From NCBI GenBank assembly GCA_014529385.2, contig CM043962.1, positions 50,751,405 through 50,815,404 of the forward strand: a stretch of DNA of 64,000 nucleotides, given 5' to 3'. Position numbers and translations under genes: made by a program. Of the stretch, positions 55,069 to 64,000 are shown piece after piece. The DNA is from Adiantum capillus-veneris (lineage: Eukaryota > Streptophyta > Polypodiopsida > Polypodiales > Pteridaceae). Under the pieces are notes generated by a model that was not told where the DNA came from, did not search any database, and was given only the letters and a program-made list of their open reading frames with translations. Numbering within the stretch: the stretch's first letter is position 1; the number at the start of each line of letters is the position of its first letter.

Positions 55069-55512
55069 ATGCAGAGCCTGCGGTTAGTGGAACTAAAAGA
55101 GATGGCCACCGATACAGTGGACCTGCAGCCACCTACCAATGACTGGGACGTGGTGATGCACAAGCTAACCGGGCTCATGGCAAAATCATTGGCCACGGAA
55201 AGTGAGATTGACAATCTCAAAGCCAATGAAGTTCTGATCAAATCTGAAGTAGACACATTACAAAGACAGAGCCAAGAGCAGATAGAGAAACAAGTAGAGC
55301 TGCAAGCCAGTCTGGCCATGGCATTGCAAAGATGCCAGGAGATGGAACGAGCAAATCAGGCAGCAGCTCAAAGACTGCAAGGAGCTGAAGACAAATACAG
55401 AAAACTCAGCAAGGCATTGACAGTTGCAGAGAGGGAAAGGGACAACCTAACCCTACAACTTGTTGAAGAATCCACTGAGAAATGCCAAGAAAAAGGTAGA
55501 GCTAGAGAATGA
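55069..55512 (+). CDS. 3' coding block, part 3: coiled coil
   Basis: 147 codons in the same frame as part 2, separated by one stop. From about residue 30 on it is a long heptad-like coiled coil ('ATESEIDNLKANEVLIKSEV', 'LQRCQEMERANQAAAQRLQG', 'YRKLSKALTVAERERDNL'). The frame is lost at about 55480 and the coil continues in the next register. Confidence 0.6.
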   Translation: MQSLRLVELKEMATDTVDLQPPTNDWDVVMHKLTGLMAKSLATESEIDNLKANEVLIKSEVDTLQRQSQEQIEKQVELQASLAMALQRCQEMERANQAAAQRLQGAEDKYRKLSKALTVAERERDNLTLQLVEESTEKCQEKGRARE

Positions 55513-55549
55513 GGCGAGCTAGGATGAGGTAATAGAGCTTAAAGACCAG

Positions 55550-56083
55550 ATGAAAGTCAAATATCAAACCATCCAACGGCTACGGGCATCTTGTGCTAGA
55601 GTCAGAGCTACTAGCTCGACTCACACTACTTCTGAGACGGATTTATATGAAGAGCAAATGAAGGAGCTCCAAAAGGAGTTAACCCTGGAGAAGCGGCAAA
55701 GATTGATGTTGGCTAAGGGCTCAGTGATTATGCAAAACCGCATGGAAGAAGAAAACACAGCCATGAAGAATGAGCTAGAAGCCATCAAGAGAAAGCTCGA
55801 GGAAGCGGAAAAGATAAATGCAGATCTAAACGATCTCCTTGTGAATATGGGAGAACAAGCTGAAGCAGAAAAGAAGACATTTCAGAAGCAAATAGAAGAG
55901 CTGAGAGGCCAGCAGCAAACAGAAGAGCAGTTTAGCACCGGGCTAGCAGCCATGGAGGGAATAGACATAGAGAATGTGGCAGATCCAGTGGACACCACCA
56001 TGCAAGAGGAAATCCTTGTAGGACCCTCACAAGAGCCACAAGAACTGACCCAAGAAGAAGAAGAAAGCTGCAAAAGGCAATAG
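55550..56083 (+). CDS. 3' coding block, part 4: coiled coil continued
   Basis: 177 codons. The coiled coil goes on ('YEEQMKELQKELTLEKRQRL', 'ENTAMKNELEAIKRKLEEAE', 'EKKTFQKQIEELRGQQQ'), then an acidic tail ('QEPQELTQEEEESCKRQ'). In frame upstream of the Met, 'KKVELENEAS' and a TAG show it belongs with part 3. Confidence 0.6.
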   Translation: MKVKYQTIQRLRASCARVRATSSTHTTSETDLYEEQMKELQKELTLEKRQRLMLAKGSVIMQNRMEEENTAMKNELEAIKRKLEEAEKINADLNDLLVNMGEQAEAEKKTFQKQIEELRGQQQTEEQFSTGLAAMEGIDIENVADPVDTTMQEEILVGPSQEPQELTQEEEESCKRQ

Positions 56084-56114
56084 AAGCAGCAGTCAAAGAC
56101 ACATCAAGAGAAGC

Positions 56115-56862
56115 TTGGAATGGGAGCAGAGGGTCTTTAAATCAATGACTATTCAAAAGATAGATGCCAGCAACCTTCGGTGTGAATGGCTACAGCCCTC
56201 TCTCCCATATCCTCTGTTGAAATATGAAGCTGCCACAATCAACAAGCGGATCAGAGAGGAGCCAACAGTGCCAATGTACAAAGCAAACATCTCCAAGCCT
56301 GAAGGGGTAAAGTTGATAGTCGACTCTCAACCCAGGTGGAGAAAGGCACGGCTGACAAAGTATCCACAGTATCTAATCCATCTGGTAGAGGCACCTAAAG
56401 TCATCAGAGATAACCTAAGTTTCTGCCCTCTACCAAGGATGCGGACATGGAAGGCCCATGAGCTATTGCAAAGAAGCCAACCTACTTGGCTAAATTACCC
56501 GAAGCTGCCAGGCACGAGAGAATAAGTGAGCAATACATGGTGAAAACCCTACGGGCGCCATCAAATTGTTCACTGGCTTGCCTGACCTATCTTGCATTAT
56601 GATGAGAAAGATTTGCAAAACACTTTTGGCAGTCTTCGAGACATTCAAACCAGGCCAGGTGATAGACAGTATCTTCTTCTTTCAAGATACATACAAATGT
56701 GCATACGATCTATTTGGTCAGCCTTCCCACGAGGTGATACATGCATTGTATCAAAGGATCATGTTTTTGCCATCCTATCACCTCCAGGCCTTTGAAGAAG
56801 CCTTCTACACCGGCTTCTTCACAATCAGCACTGACATATTTGGCCCGACGCTACTAGCTTAA
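56115..56862 (+). pseudogene. 3' coding block, parts 5 and 6: unknown
   Basis: Two frames, 56115-56525 (136 codons, another register from part 4) and 56566-56862 (98 codons). The first is Pro-, Trp- and Arg-rich ('CEWLQPSLPYPLLKYEAATI', 'RWRKARLTKYPQYLIHL'). The second is hydrophobic and aromatic ('AVFETFKPGQVIDSIFFFQD', 'RIMFLPSYHLQAFEEAFYTG'). I recognise neither. They end 87 bp before the polypurine tract and probably form the C-terminus of the same broken protein. Confidence 0.5.
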
Positions 56863-56948
56863 CATGCAAGATATGAGTCACTGCTCAAGATGAGAGAAAG
56901 CCTACGATGAAGAAGCAGCTCAATAGCCATGTCGGGGACGACATGAAC

Positions 56949-56962
56949 AAGGAGGGGGGGAG
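56949..56962 (+). promoter_or_regulatory. polypurine tract of the giant element
   Basis: AAGGAGGGGGGGAG abutting the 3' LTR. Confidence 0.92.
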
Positions 56963-57892
56963 TGTTAGAAGCTGGACATACCCTATGGAAAATGACTGCT
57001 CGGCGGATTATTATTTTTTGTAATTATTCATTTAGTGAGAAAACCCGACATTTCACCTCTGTAAATATTTGGGCTTACAGAAGTTTCCAGATTGTATCCC
57101 ATTTTTGACATTTAGATTGAGTAGATGGTTAAATTGGAACATTAGGGTTTGAGATTGTAAGGTATTTATACCACTTTTTGACCTTAATGAAAAAAACCTT
57201 TGTCATTTTAAAAAAAAGTTGAAGTCTGTGAGTGATCATACTGTGTACGAGAGAGAGTGAGAGCTTCATCTTGACGCTATGTGCGCACTGGTGGTCAGAA
57301 TCGAGTGCGGAGAAGTGCAGCGTGTTGCCCCCGACGAGAGCTATGCGCCGATACCTACATTGCACGCGTACGGTCCGGTTTTGCAAGCTCGACCTACGAG
57401 CTTCATCTGGTGATTCGGTGAGCATACGTTATCCGTTTTTGCATTTCAGCATATCCACGCGTTCACATTGAGTAGAGCTACACATTAGGCACTTTAGATT
57501 TCGAAAACGACGACCTGCAAATTTCGGCTAGACATTCTACGTGATTTTGCACTGGGTGTTTTGGGTTGGGATTTTGATTCATAGACCTTAGGGAGAGCGA
57601 CCTATTAGTGTTAGTAGGGTCTCCTTCAAGTTCTATGGCGTTCCAAGACCGTTTGATGGGTATTTGGCTCTAGAAAGCGTTGTAGGAAATCTCCTCTTAT
57701 GCACTCCTGAAGGCTGTAGCTTAGACATTGGGTGGAGACCTCTGTAGGAATTAGTCGAGAGTCGGTCGAGTGTAGGTTGACACCCTATGCTTGCTTCCAC
57801 GCGCCTGTGAGTCGAGCTTCGTCCTTAGCTGACAAATCTTGTTAGGTGAGTTCTCGCTGTGCTGGCGTCCGTCGCGGCGTATCCGTCCAACA
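56963..57892 (+). repeat. 3' LTR of the giant element
   Basis: 930 bp, matching the 5' LTR at about 95% by eye, followed by the ATGAC duplication. It is two bases shorter than the 5' copy. Confidence 0.95.
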
Positions 57893-58330
57893 ATGACCAC
57901 ACAACTAGCTTATGTAAACAGTGCAGTACGAGAGGAGGAAAAAATTGCAGTTCTTCTAGCAGCCTTACCACCTAGCTTTGACCAGATAATGGCCATCATT
58001 GAGGAGACGGATCCAACACCAGATTTCCAAGATGTAATCAACTCTTTAATGTCTGAGGAGAAGAAGCAAGGGAGGAATTCTACTTTAAGGGGCAATTAGC
58101 TCTAGTAACAAAACTTGTTTCAAGTGTGGCAAAGAAGGGCACATAGCAAAGGAATGTCTAGCAGCAAAGACTTGCAGCATTTACGGAAATGAGGTCATCT
58201 TCCTTCCAAGTGTTTCAAAAGGGACAAAGGTAGCACCACTAGAAATCTGAGGCCCAAAGTCTATTTGGCAGAATAAGAAAAAGCTGAAGATGAAGAAGAA
58301 GGCTCTAGTCCACGATGACATTCTCTAGTT
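57893..58330 (+). pseudogene. copia-type gag, second half with zinc knuckle
   Basis: Continues the gag broken at 22400: 'AVREEEKIAVLLAALPPSFD', 'IIEETDPTPDFQDVINSLMS', then in another register a CCHC knuckle CFKCGKEGHIAKEC (about 58113-58154). A degraded second Cys motif follows. The apparent ATG at 57893 is part of the target duplication. No copia protease, integrase or RT follows, so the host was a gag-only or deleted element. Confidence 0.8.
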
Positions 58331-58796
58331 TCTTTTTTTTTGCCTTTCCCCTTCAATTGTATTTTTTTGGAGATCGCTTGGACTAGCTTGGTCTCAGTTT
58401 TATACATCTGTTTGAGGGGAGGTGTTGAGTGTCTCTTGGATTAGAGAAAGTTTTCCTCGTGGATTGGGGATGGAGTCCTAGATTGGATATGTTCTTTTTG
58501 CTCCTAGATTGGAGTGTGCCAGAGATGTCAATTTCTTGAGTCTTCTTGGTCCAAACCTCAAGGAGAGGATTGTAAAGTGTGAGATTTGCATGTGCAGTTC
58601 TGCCTGTAGTGGAAACGAAGGCCAAAATGAGCCCAAATGCAAATTCTGAGCAGACCAAGCTCTACAAGCTTACTTGAAGTATTTGTCAACTTGTTGACAC
58701 TCACCAAAGCTCACAAAAATAAAAAAAAGTGAGTAGGCGTGTAGTGGAGCTACTGGTGACTAAGCCCGAGAGGATGCAACCTGCTCTAATACCAAT
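58331..58796. other. end of the copia-type element, then a minus-strand copia leader
   Basis: Purine tracts at about 58414-58424 (GAGGGGAGG) and 58561-58570 (AAGGAGAGGA) precede possible LTR starts. The second is followed by TGTAAAGTGTGAG as at 18604, with similarity ending after about 15 bp. The right end (58783-58796, minus strand TTGGTATTAGAGC) is the primer site of the LTR at 58797. Confidence 0.45.
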
Positions 58797-59015
58797 TGTT
58801 GGAGATAGGGTTGCAACACAGCTTGGAGAAGACAAAGGAAGCTCAAGGCACACAATGGAGAGTTTATTACTTAGTGTACAATGGAAAGACAAGATAACAC
58901 TAGAGTAATGGGCGTATGGACAATTCACGGGGGGGAAAACCTCTTAGTGAGGGGAAAAATGTCCCGGAGTCCTAAGTGTGTTCACACACATCACTACCAC
59001 ATGTATATGGTAACA
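58797..59015 (-). repeat. copia 5' LTR (219 bp), minus strand, with primer site
   Basis: Reverse complement of the 225-bp copia LTR family, ends TGTTACC...CTCCAACA on the minus strand. Directly beyond it at 58783-58796 is TTGGTATTAGAGC, an initiator-Met-type primer site with the one-base offset usual in copia. Confidence 0.88.
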
Positions 59016-59704
59016 AAATGATCTAGTATCTCTCTTTTTAATGAGGAAAGTAGGCTTCGTATCCTCAAATTTTGGGGGCCACACTCGGGAATCATGTGTT
59101 GGTTGCCTCATTTATGTATGCATTACAAGGCCAGATATTCAATTTTCACTCTCACAAGTGACTAGATTTATGCATAGCCTAGGGTCTAAACATTGACAGG
59201 CCGTTAAGAGGATCTTTTGGTACTTGAGTGGAACTATAAATCTTTGGTGGGGATCATTGCCACTAGATTTACATGCTTTTTTTGACATGGATTGGGTTGA
59301 TTGCTATGACATACGAGTGTCCACGAGTGGTTTTGTTTCAAGCTCAATAGTTCATGCATATCATGGTTGGGCAAGAAAAAACCTACTGTGGCCACCTCTA
59401 GTTATGACGCTAAGTACATGGAAGCTCTCATAGTTACGATTGAGTCCGTGTGGCTCAAATGCCTTATGGATAATTTGGAAGTTGAGTCTGGCACTCACAT
59501 CTACACTGACATTCAGAGTGCATTGGCAATTACAAAGAAACCAATCTTTCATGCTCATACAAAGCACAATGAGGTGCATTATCGCTATGTGAGAGAGAGA
59601 CTCTCAGTTGGAGGGGTCACCTTGGCTTATGTGCCAACACAAGACAAACTTGCGGATGCATTTACAAAGGTATCACTTCATGAGAATTTTGAAGCTTGGG
59701 GATT
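59016..59704 (+). pseudogene. copia RNase H fragment, diverged copy
   Basis: From about 59098: 'GCLIYVCITRPDIQFSLSQV', 'GSLPLDLHAFFDMDWVDCYD' (the catalytic D-S-D is changed to D-M-D) and 'VATSSYDAKYMEALIVTIES'. Then 'IYTDIQSALAITKKPIFHAH' and 'YVPTQDKLADAFTKV'. Stops and shifts are frequent. It is related to the copia at 45349-46820 but clearly older, and has its own LTR at 59705. Confidence 0.85.
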
Positions 59705-59933
59705 TGTTACCATGTATTCGGTAGTAATGTGTGCGAACACATTTAGGACCGTCAAGGAACTTATTTCCCTCTCTAGGAGGTTTTTTTCCCCTTGTACTTT
59801 TTATATATGCCCATCACTCTGGGAGTATCTTATCATAGAATTACACACCACGTAATACACTCTTTATTATATGCCTTGAGCTTCTTCTCCATCTCCAAGC
59901 TGTGTTTGCATTTTTATAACCCTAGCTCCAATA
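59705..59933 (+). repeat. copia 3' LTR (229 bp), plus strand
   Basis: TGTTACCATGTATTCGG...CCTAGCTCCAATA; the terminal CA has decayed to TA. It closes the RNase H fragment to its left. Confidence 0.85.
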
Positions 59934-60439
59934 TATTTCTCATTTGGATCAATGACCAATAACTCATCCAAATACACAATAGCTCTCAGTTGGACTATAT
60001 CAAAATCCATGTGCAGGTCAATTAATTTCAAAAGATTGCTTTAAACCATACAATGCTTTATTACATATGTATGATGCACAAAAAGCATGATGAGAGCCCA
60101 AACAAGTATGACTAGACAAAGATGCATGTTGCCCCATGGGTCAACAATACGACATAACTCGATGCTGGGCATAAAAGAAAGCATATGCAAGATATTTGTG
60201 GAGAAAACTTGCAATTATGAAAATTTGGGCATCATACACGATCCTAAGTATACCTTGAGACTAGGGTTTTGACCAACCCTTGGTACCCAAAAGACAAAAG
60301 TTGGAGTGTCTAAAACAAAAAAATAGGGAACTTGTGACTTTGAGCATATTTTTGCATGAAAATTGGTAGAAGTGCTTGAAAACCAGTTTCGAAGAATTAT
60401 GGATGACTGTGAATGAATTCTGGACAGAAATTCATCAAC
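59934..60439. other. non-coding stretch
   Basis: No supported gene. The right part (from about 60260) resembles the giant element's leader in style and leads into two palindromes. Confidence 0.4.
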
Positions 60440-60588
60440 AGACATCATACATGTATGATGTCTGAAGGGTGAATCTGACATTCAAAATGAACCTTTGACT
60501 TTATGCTGACACCTACATGTTGTGTTGAGCACATACACTGAATTTCATTGCGTTTGGAGCACTTGGACATCATACGCATATGATGTCT
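60440..60588. repeat. pair of variant palindromes, 125 bp apart
   Basis: 60440-60463 is a perfect 24-bp palindrome, AGACATCATACA plus its reverse complement. 60565-60588 is GGACATCATA-CGCA-TATGATGTCT. They are the same shape as the palindromes of the giant element with matching changes in both arms (CC to CA on the left, GG to TG on the right). The 125-bp spacing also occurs between 24314 and 24439. Confidence 0.88.
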
Positions 60589-60660
60589 CAAGAGGCACCT
60601 GGAAACCAAATTTGACAAATCTAACTACACCAAAGTGTTTAGAAGGGGTGTTTCACCCTA

Positions 60661-60828
60661 TGTCATGCCAAGGGTAGGACTATAGGAGGGCACGGCCCTG
60701 GCCAAGGGCCGATAGATACACATGTGAAACAGGGGCTATATATAGGAGGGCCAAGGGCCTATATATAGGTATGGTTGGGTGGTTATTGGCAGGTCTATCT
60801 CCCTATGCCCTTTCACTGGTATCAAAGC
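60661..60828 (+). repeat. short LTR (155 bp) with primer-binding site
   Basis: 60661-60815 starts TGTCATGCCAAGGGTAGG and ends CCCTTTCA, containing 'aggagggccaagggcctata'. CTGGTATCAAAGC follows at 60816-60828, an initiator-Met-type primer site. Third member of the family at 10556 and 16983; only the 5' end of the element is present. Confidence 0.72.
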
Positions 60829-60959
60829 TTAGGGGGGAGGAAGGAGAAGGAGGGTGGAAGGCATGGAAGCCAGGTCTCTCTCTCTCCATTCATGGAAGCT
60901 CCGACAGCTCGTGCTCCCTTTTATGAGAAAGGCAAGGTTGTGGATGCATGGCCGTAGAT

Positions 60960-61041
<82 letters not shown>

Positions 61042-61890
61042 ATGAGAGCTTCCATGGAGGGGTCAATTGAGGGCAGAACCGCAGGAGGGACCCCTTATAG
61101 GGGACTTCCATGGCGGGCTCAAGAAGCCGAACCAGGCCGTGGGCAAGAGCCCTTAGCAGTCGAAGACCGTCGGCATGCAGGGCCGTGGGAGCGGCTGCCT
61201 ACACACAAAGAGACCAAGAACGACCTTCACAAAAAATCGTGGGGGTGCTCTTAATGGAATCGCCATGGTAACTCGAGTATTTTTCGTGCCTGGCATGCAT
61301 CATATAGATGCTCGTAGCGCCGGTGGTGAGCAAAGCTGTAGACAACGCAGAAGCTGAAACACAGACGCCATTGAAGCTTCATCAATTTTCATTTTATTCT
61401 TTTTTAAAAAGTTCAATTGCCTATTTTTTGACCACACCCCAATTAGGGGTGTTGACCCATGGGCTCGCAGGCAGTTTTGTAAGGGCACCGAAAGCAACTT
61501 TGCAGCTGCGAGTGCCAAGGGCCCAAGGTCGAGCAAGGATGGAAAGTTCGCAGGGTTCCAAAGCAAGGAGAACCAGTCCACAAATTCTCAAATACATCAC
61601 AACTTCGACGGCTAATGCCGTTTTCCAAGGCCATCGGCACGATGTAAGACATCATGATCACGGACTCAACCTCGTCTTCAGAAGCTATCAATAACATGCA
61701 ATCAAAAATTATGATGCCGTTATGTGGAAAGGAAGCTCCTCGATTTCGAGAGGTGATCTACACACAAATAGCAGACATGTCTTTCGCTCTCGTCAAGGCA
61801 TGCCCAAGGGGGCGCATAAAATTGAAAGTCAGCCAGGAGCCTCGGTATGAATTACGATTGGCCAAGGTAAGGTCACCATTAACACATGAT
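60829..61890. other. leader-like stretch with a long (CT)n tract, no gene
   Basis: Purine-rich start, then (CT)n at 60963-61039, then about 850 bp without recognisable coding. Frames through the CT tract are artefacts. Confidence 0.5.
60963..61039. repeat. (CT)n microsatellite, ~77 bp
   Basis: An uninterrupted CT run. Confidence 0.95.
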
Positions 61891-62117
61891 CGTTGGAATT
61901 AGGGTTGCAAAGAAACACACACAGCTTGGAGAAGACGAAGGAAGCTCAAGGCACACAATAGAGAGTGTGTTACTTAGTGTGCAATGGAAAGATAGATAGC
62001 CCTAGAGTGATGGACGTATATACAATGCACGGGGGAAAAAACCTCCTAAAGAGGGAAAAAATGCCCCGGCGGTCCTAGTGTGTTAACACACATCACTACC
62101 ACATGTATATGGTAACA
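61891..62117 (-). repeat. copia 3' LTR (227 bp), minus strand
   Basis: Same length as the copy at 46897-47123. The outer terminal dinucleotide is CG on the plus strand where TG is expected. The inner side adjoins a purine tract (CCAAGGGGGATT on the minus strand). Confidence 0.92.
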
Positions 62118-62192
62118 AATCCCCCTTGGAGTGATGAGGTGAACGAGAGCTGGCACATGAGTAAAGGGAAGTTCCATGCCCTGAGGACAGGA

Positions 62193-64000
62193 TCACTCCA
62201 CAAAGGGGAGTAAGCCCAAAGCTTTGCGGAAAGCTTCAAGCTTCTCACGAGATAATGCCTTTGTGAAAAGATCTGCAAGGTTGTCCTGTGTTGGCAAATA
62301 AGCCAAGTTGATCTCTCTTGCTGAGAGCCTCTCCCTGACATAGTGGTAATGCACCTCAATGTGCTTTGTGCGAGCATGAAAAACTGGGTTCCTCGCAACT
62401 GCCAATGCACTCTGACTGTCAGTGTAGATAGTGTTGGCAGTGTCCTGTCCAACACCCAAATCAGCCATAAGGCATCTGAGCCATACACACTCAACCGTAG
62501 CTGTGAAGAATGCCCTGTACTCAGCCTCACAACTCGAAGTGGCCACAGTAGGTTGCTTCTTGCCCAAACATGATATACATAAACTGCCAAGCATGAAACA
62601 AAAACCACTTGTGGACACTCACGTGTCAAAACAACCAGCCCAATCTGAGTCCGAAAAAGCATGTAAGTCTAGCGGCAATGATCCCCCCTTGGGATAAAAC
62701 AAGCCAAGATGTAAAGTGCCACTAAGGTAGCGGAAAATCCTCTTGACAGCCTTCCAATGCTTAGACCCTAGGCTATGCATAAATCTACTGACCTCTAAGA
62801 CTGCAAACTGAATATTTGGCCTTGTGTTGCATACATAAATGAGGCAGCCAATAGCAGTTTGGTAAAGAGTGACATCAGCAGGATCGCCAACATCATGTAG
62901 ACTCAACTTCAAACCTGTTTCCATGGGAGTGGCAATAGGTTTGCAATCCTCAAGTCCAAACTTACATAGCAATGTCTCTATGTAACTTTTCTGACACAAG
63001 GCAATACCACCATCACACTGCTTAAACTGTATACCCAAGTAATGATGCAACAGTCCCAAATCTTTCATCTTGAAAGTAGCATTCAAATCAGCCTTAAATT
63101 CAGCAATATGTCTCTCATTTGGTCCAGTGATCAGCAAATCATCGACATAAAGAACCACAATGAGAAATACATCATCCTCACGCTTTACATACAATGTGCT
63201 TTCTGTTGGATTGTTACGAAAGCCTCGTTTAACCAAATGAGTGTCAGCTTTCTCATACCAAGCACGAGGAGATTGCTTCAACCCATACAAAGCCTTCTTA
63301 CATGTGCACACTTTGCCCTCTTGTCCTTTTATGACAAAACCGCGAGGCTGCATTACATAAACTTCCTCAAATATGTCACCATTCAAGAAAGCAGTAACAA
63401 TGTCTGATTGATGTACATCCCAACCGAAATGAGCTACCAATGCAGATAGAAAACGCACAGTAATCATACGACAAGTGGGAGGAAAAGTCTCTTAATAATC
63501 TATGCCTTTTTGCTGTGCATAACCCTTTGCAACAAGTCAAGCCTTATGGCGATCGATCTCACCATCTGGCTTGCGTTTCAACTTGTAAACCCACTTCGTA
63601 CCAATGGCCTTTTTGCCAGGAGGCAAATCGCATAAAGTCCATGTGTCATTTTCTATAAGTGCATCATATTCTGATTGCATGGTAGCCATCCAATTTTTTG
63701 AATTCTGTGCTTCATCAAAAGACAGAGGCTCCTCAACATCATGTAAACTAGACACAGCCAAAGCATAACAATCTGATGCATAAGATGCATGGCAAGAGCT
63801 TGAACGAGTACGACTAGACCAAGGTGCATCCAACTTACTTTCACGCAAAGTGTGCACCAGCCATTTTGGCATACCTCTAGCCTGCTCATTTTCAGCCCTT
63901 TCCTCATCAAGTACATCATGTACATTTGCATCAGTAATAGGCTGATTTAAAACATTTTCAGAAACCCCATAGGCTGTACATTTGCCTCATTGGAACTTAC
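62193..64000 (-). pseudogene. copia pol: end of integrase, RT and RNase H (runs off the window)
   Basis: Minus strand, entering from the right edge. In order: an integrase-RT linker ('DEAQNSKNWMATMQSEYDAL', 'DTWTLCDLPPGKKAIGTKWV'), RT with 'GLKQSPRAWYEKAD' and catalytic 'LYVDDLLITG' (about 63127-63156), and RNase H with 'FSDSDWAGCFDT', 'EAEYRAFF', 'YTDSQSALAV' and 'LPTQDNLADLFTKAL'. Breaks are a TGA at about 63538, a TAA at about 63493 and a TGA at about 62619. At the two TGA sites the related copy at 45349-46820 has CGA. Otherwise the two copies are close, so both come from one recently active family. Gag, protease and most of integrase lie outside the window. Confidence 0.92.

Larger units (their letters stand above)
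22401..57892 (+). mobile_element. giant Ty3/gypsy element (Athila/Tat-like branch) with three nested insertions
   Basis: 35,492 bp as it stands, about 18.4 kb without insertions. LTRs are at 22401-23332 and 56963-57892, flanked by a perfect ATGAC duplication (22396-22400 and 57893-57897). The primer site TTGGCGCCGCTGCCGGGG is of the Asp-tRNA type typical of Athila/Tat elements. In order: 5' leader with palindromes, gag with two zinc knuckles, RT (core deleted), RNase H, integrase with doubled zinc finger, protease (misplaced), spacer with a palindrome array, a long 3' coding block, polypurine tract, LTR. By eye the LTRs differ at about 50 positions, roughly 5%. All main domains carry stops or frameshifts. 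Confidence 0.93.

Noticed and set aside
53770-55319. Minus-strand frames of 75-146 codons opposite the 3' coding block
   Set aside because: Ser/Cys-rich antisense shadows of charged, coiled-coil coding sequence on the plus strand.
1-64000. tRNA, rRNA, organelle insertion, DNA transposon with terminal inverted repeats
   Set aside because: No cloverleaf-type boxes other than primer sites, no rRNA-like text, no organelle-like gene and no convincing inverted-repeat ends were seen by eye; small MITEs could have been missed.

Overview
The window reads as the intergenic DNA of a large, repeat-rich land-plant nuclear genome. Nearly all recognisable coding sequence comes from LTR retrotransposons (Ty3/gypsy and Ty1/copia), primer sites match plant initiator-Met or Asp-type tRNAs, long (GA/CT)n tracts are common, and I see no host gene, tRNA or rRNA. 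The species cannot be told from the sequence; a seed-free plant or gymnosperm with a large genome would fit, but that is a guess.

Layout. (1) 1-3013: non-coding, microsatellites and degraded repeats. (2) 3014-9995: a nearly intact chromovirus-type Ty3/gypsy element on the minus strand, with 668-bp LTRs about 99% identical and a GGATA target duplication. It is crippled by one in-frame stop in RT and a frameshift in protease. (3) 9996-17130: an old plus-strand Ty3/gypsy element full of stops and deletions, with short (~147 bp) LTRs, plus fragments of the same family. (4) 17130-22400: non-coding, then the first half of a copia-type gag. (5) 22401-57892: a giant Ty3/gypsy element on the plus strand (35.5 kb as it stands, about 18.4 kb without nested insertions) inserted in that copia gag. 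It has 930-bp LTRs, an Asp-tRNA-type primer site, a polypurine tract and a perfect ATGAC target duplication. (6) 57893-64000: the rest of the interrupted copia gag, several copies of a ~225-bp copia LTR in both orientations, a fragment carrying palindromes related to those of the giant element, and a copia pol running off the right edge on the minus strand.

The giant element carries three insertions. A gag-protease element without RT/integrase lies at 25795-34638 (minus). A gag-only element lies at 38021-41434 (minus). A chimera at about 42277-47123 joins a second copy of the gag-protease element to the 3' half of a copia element; one deletion that also removed the giant's RT core explains it. 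The coding frame of the giant element reads straight across the first two insertion sites once the target duplication is discounted.

The most unusual features belong to the giant element. Its aspartic protease lies downstream of integrase, in the integrase C-terminal frame, and no protease motif is visible between gag and RT. Its integrase N-terminal region has two consecutive HHCC zinc-finger modules with identical spacing. Both its 5' leader and the segment 3' of pol carry repeated ~24-bp palindromes (AGACATCCTACG followed by its reverse complement), and the four full copies in the 3' array are spaced exactly 285 bp apart. It also has a long, broken 3' coding block with coiled coils and a UBA-like motif. 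These are the best candidates for something undescribed.
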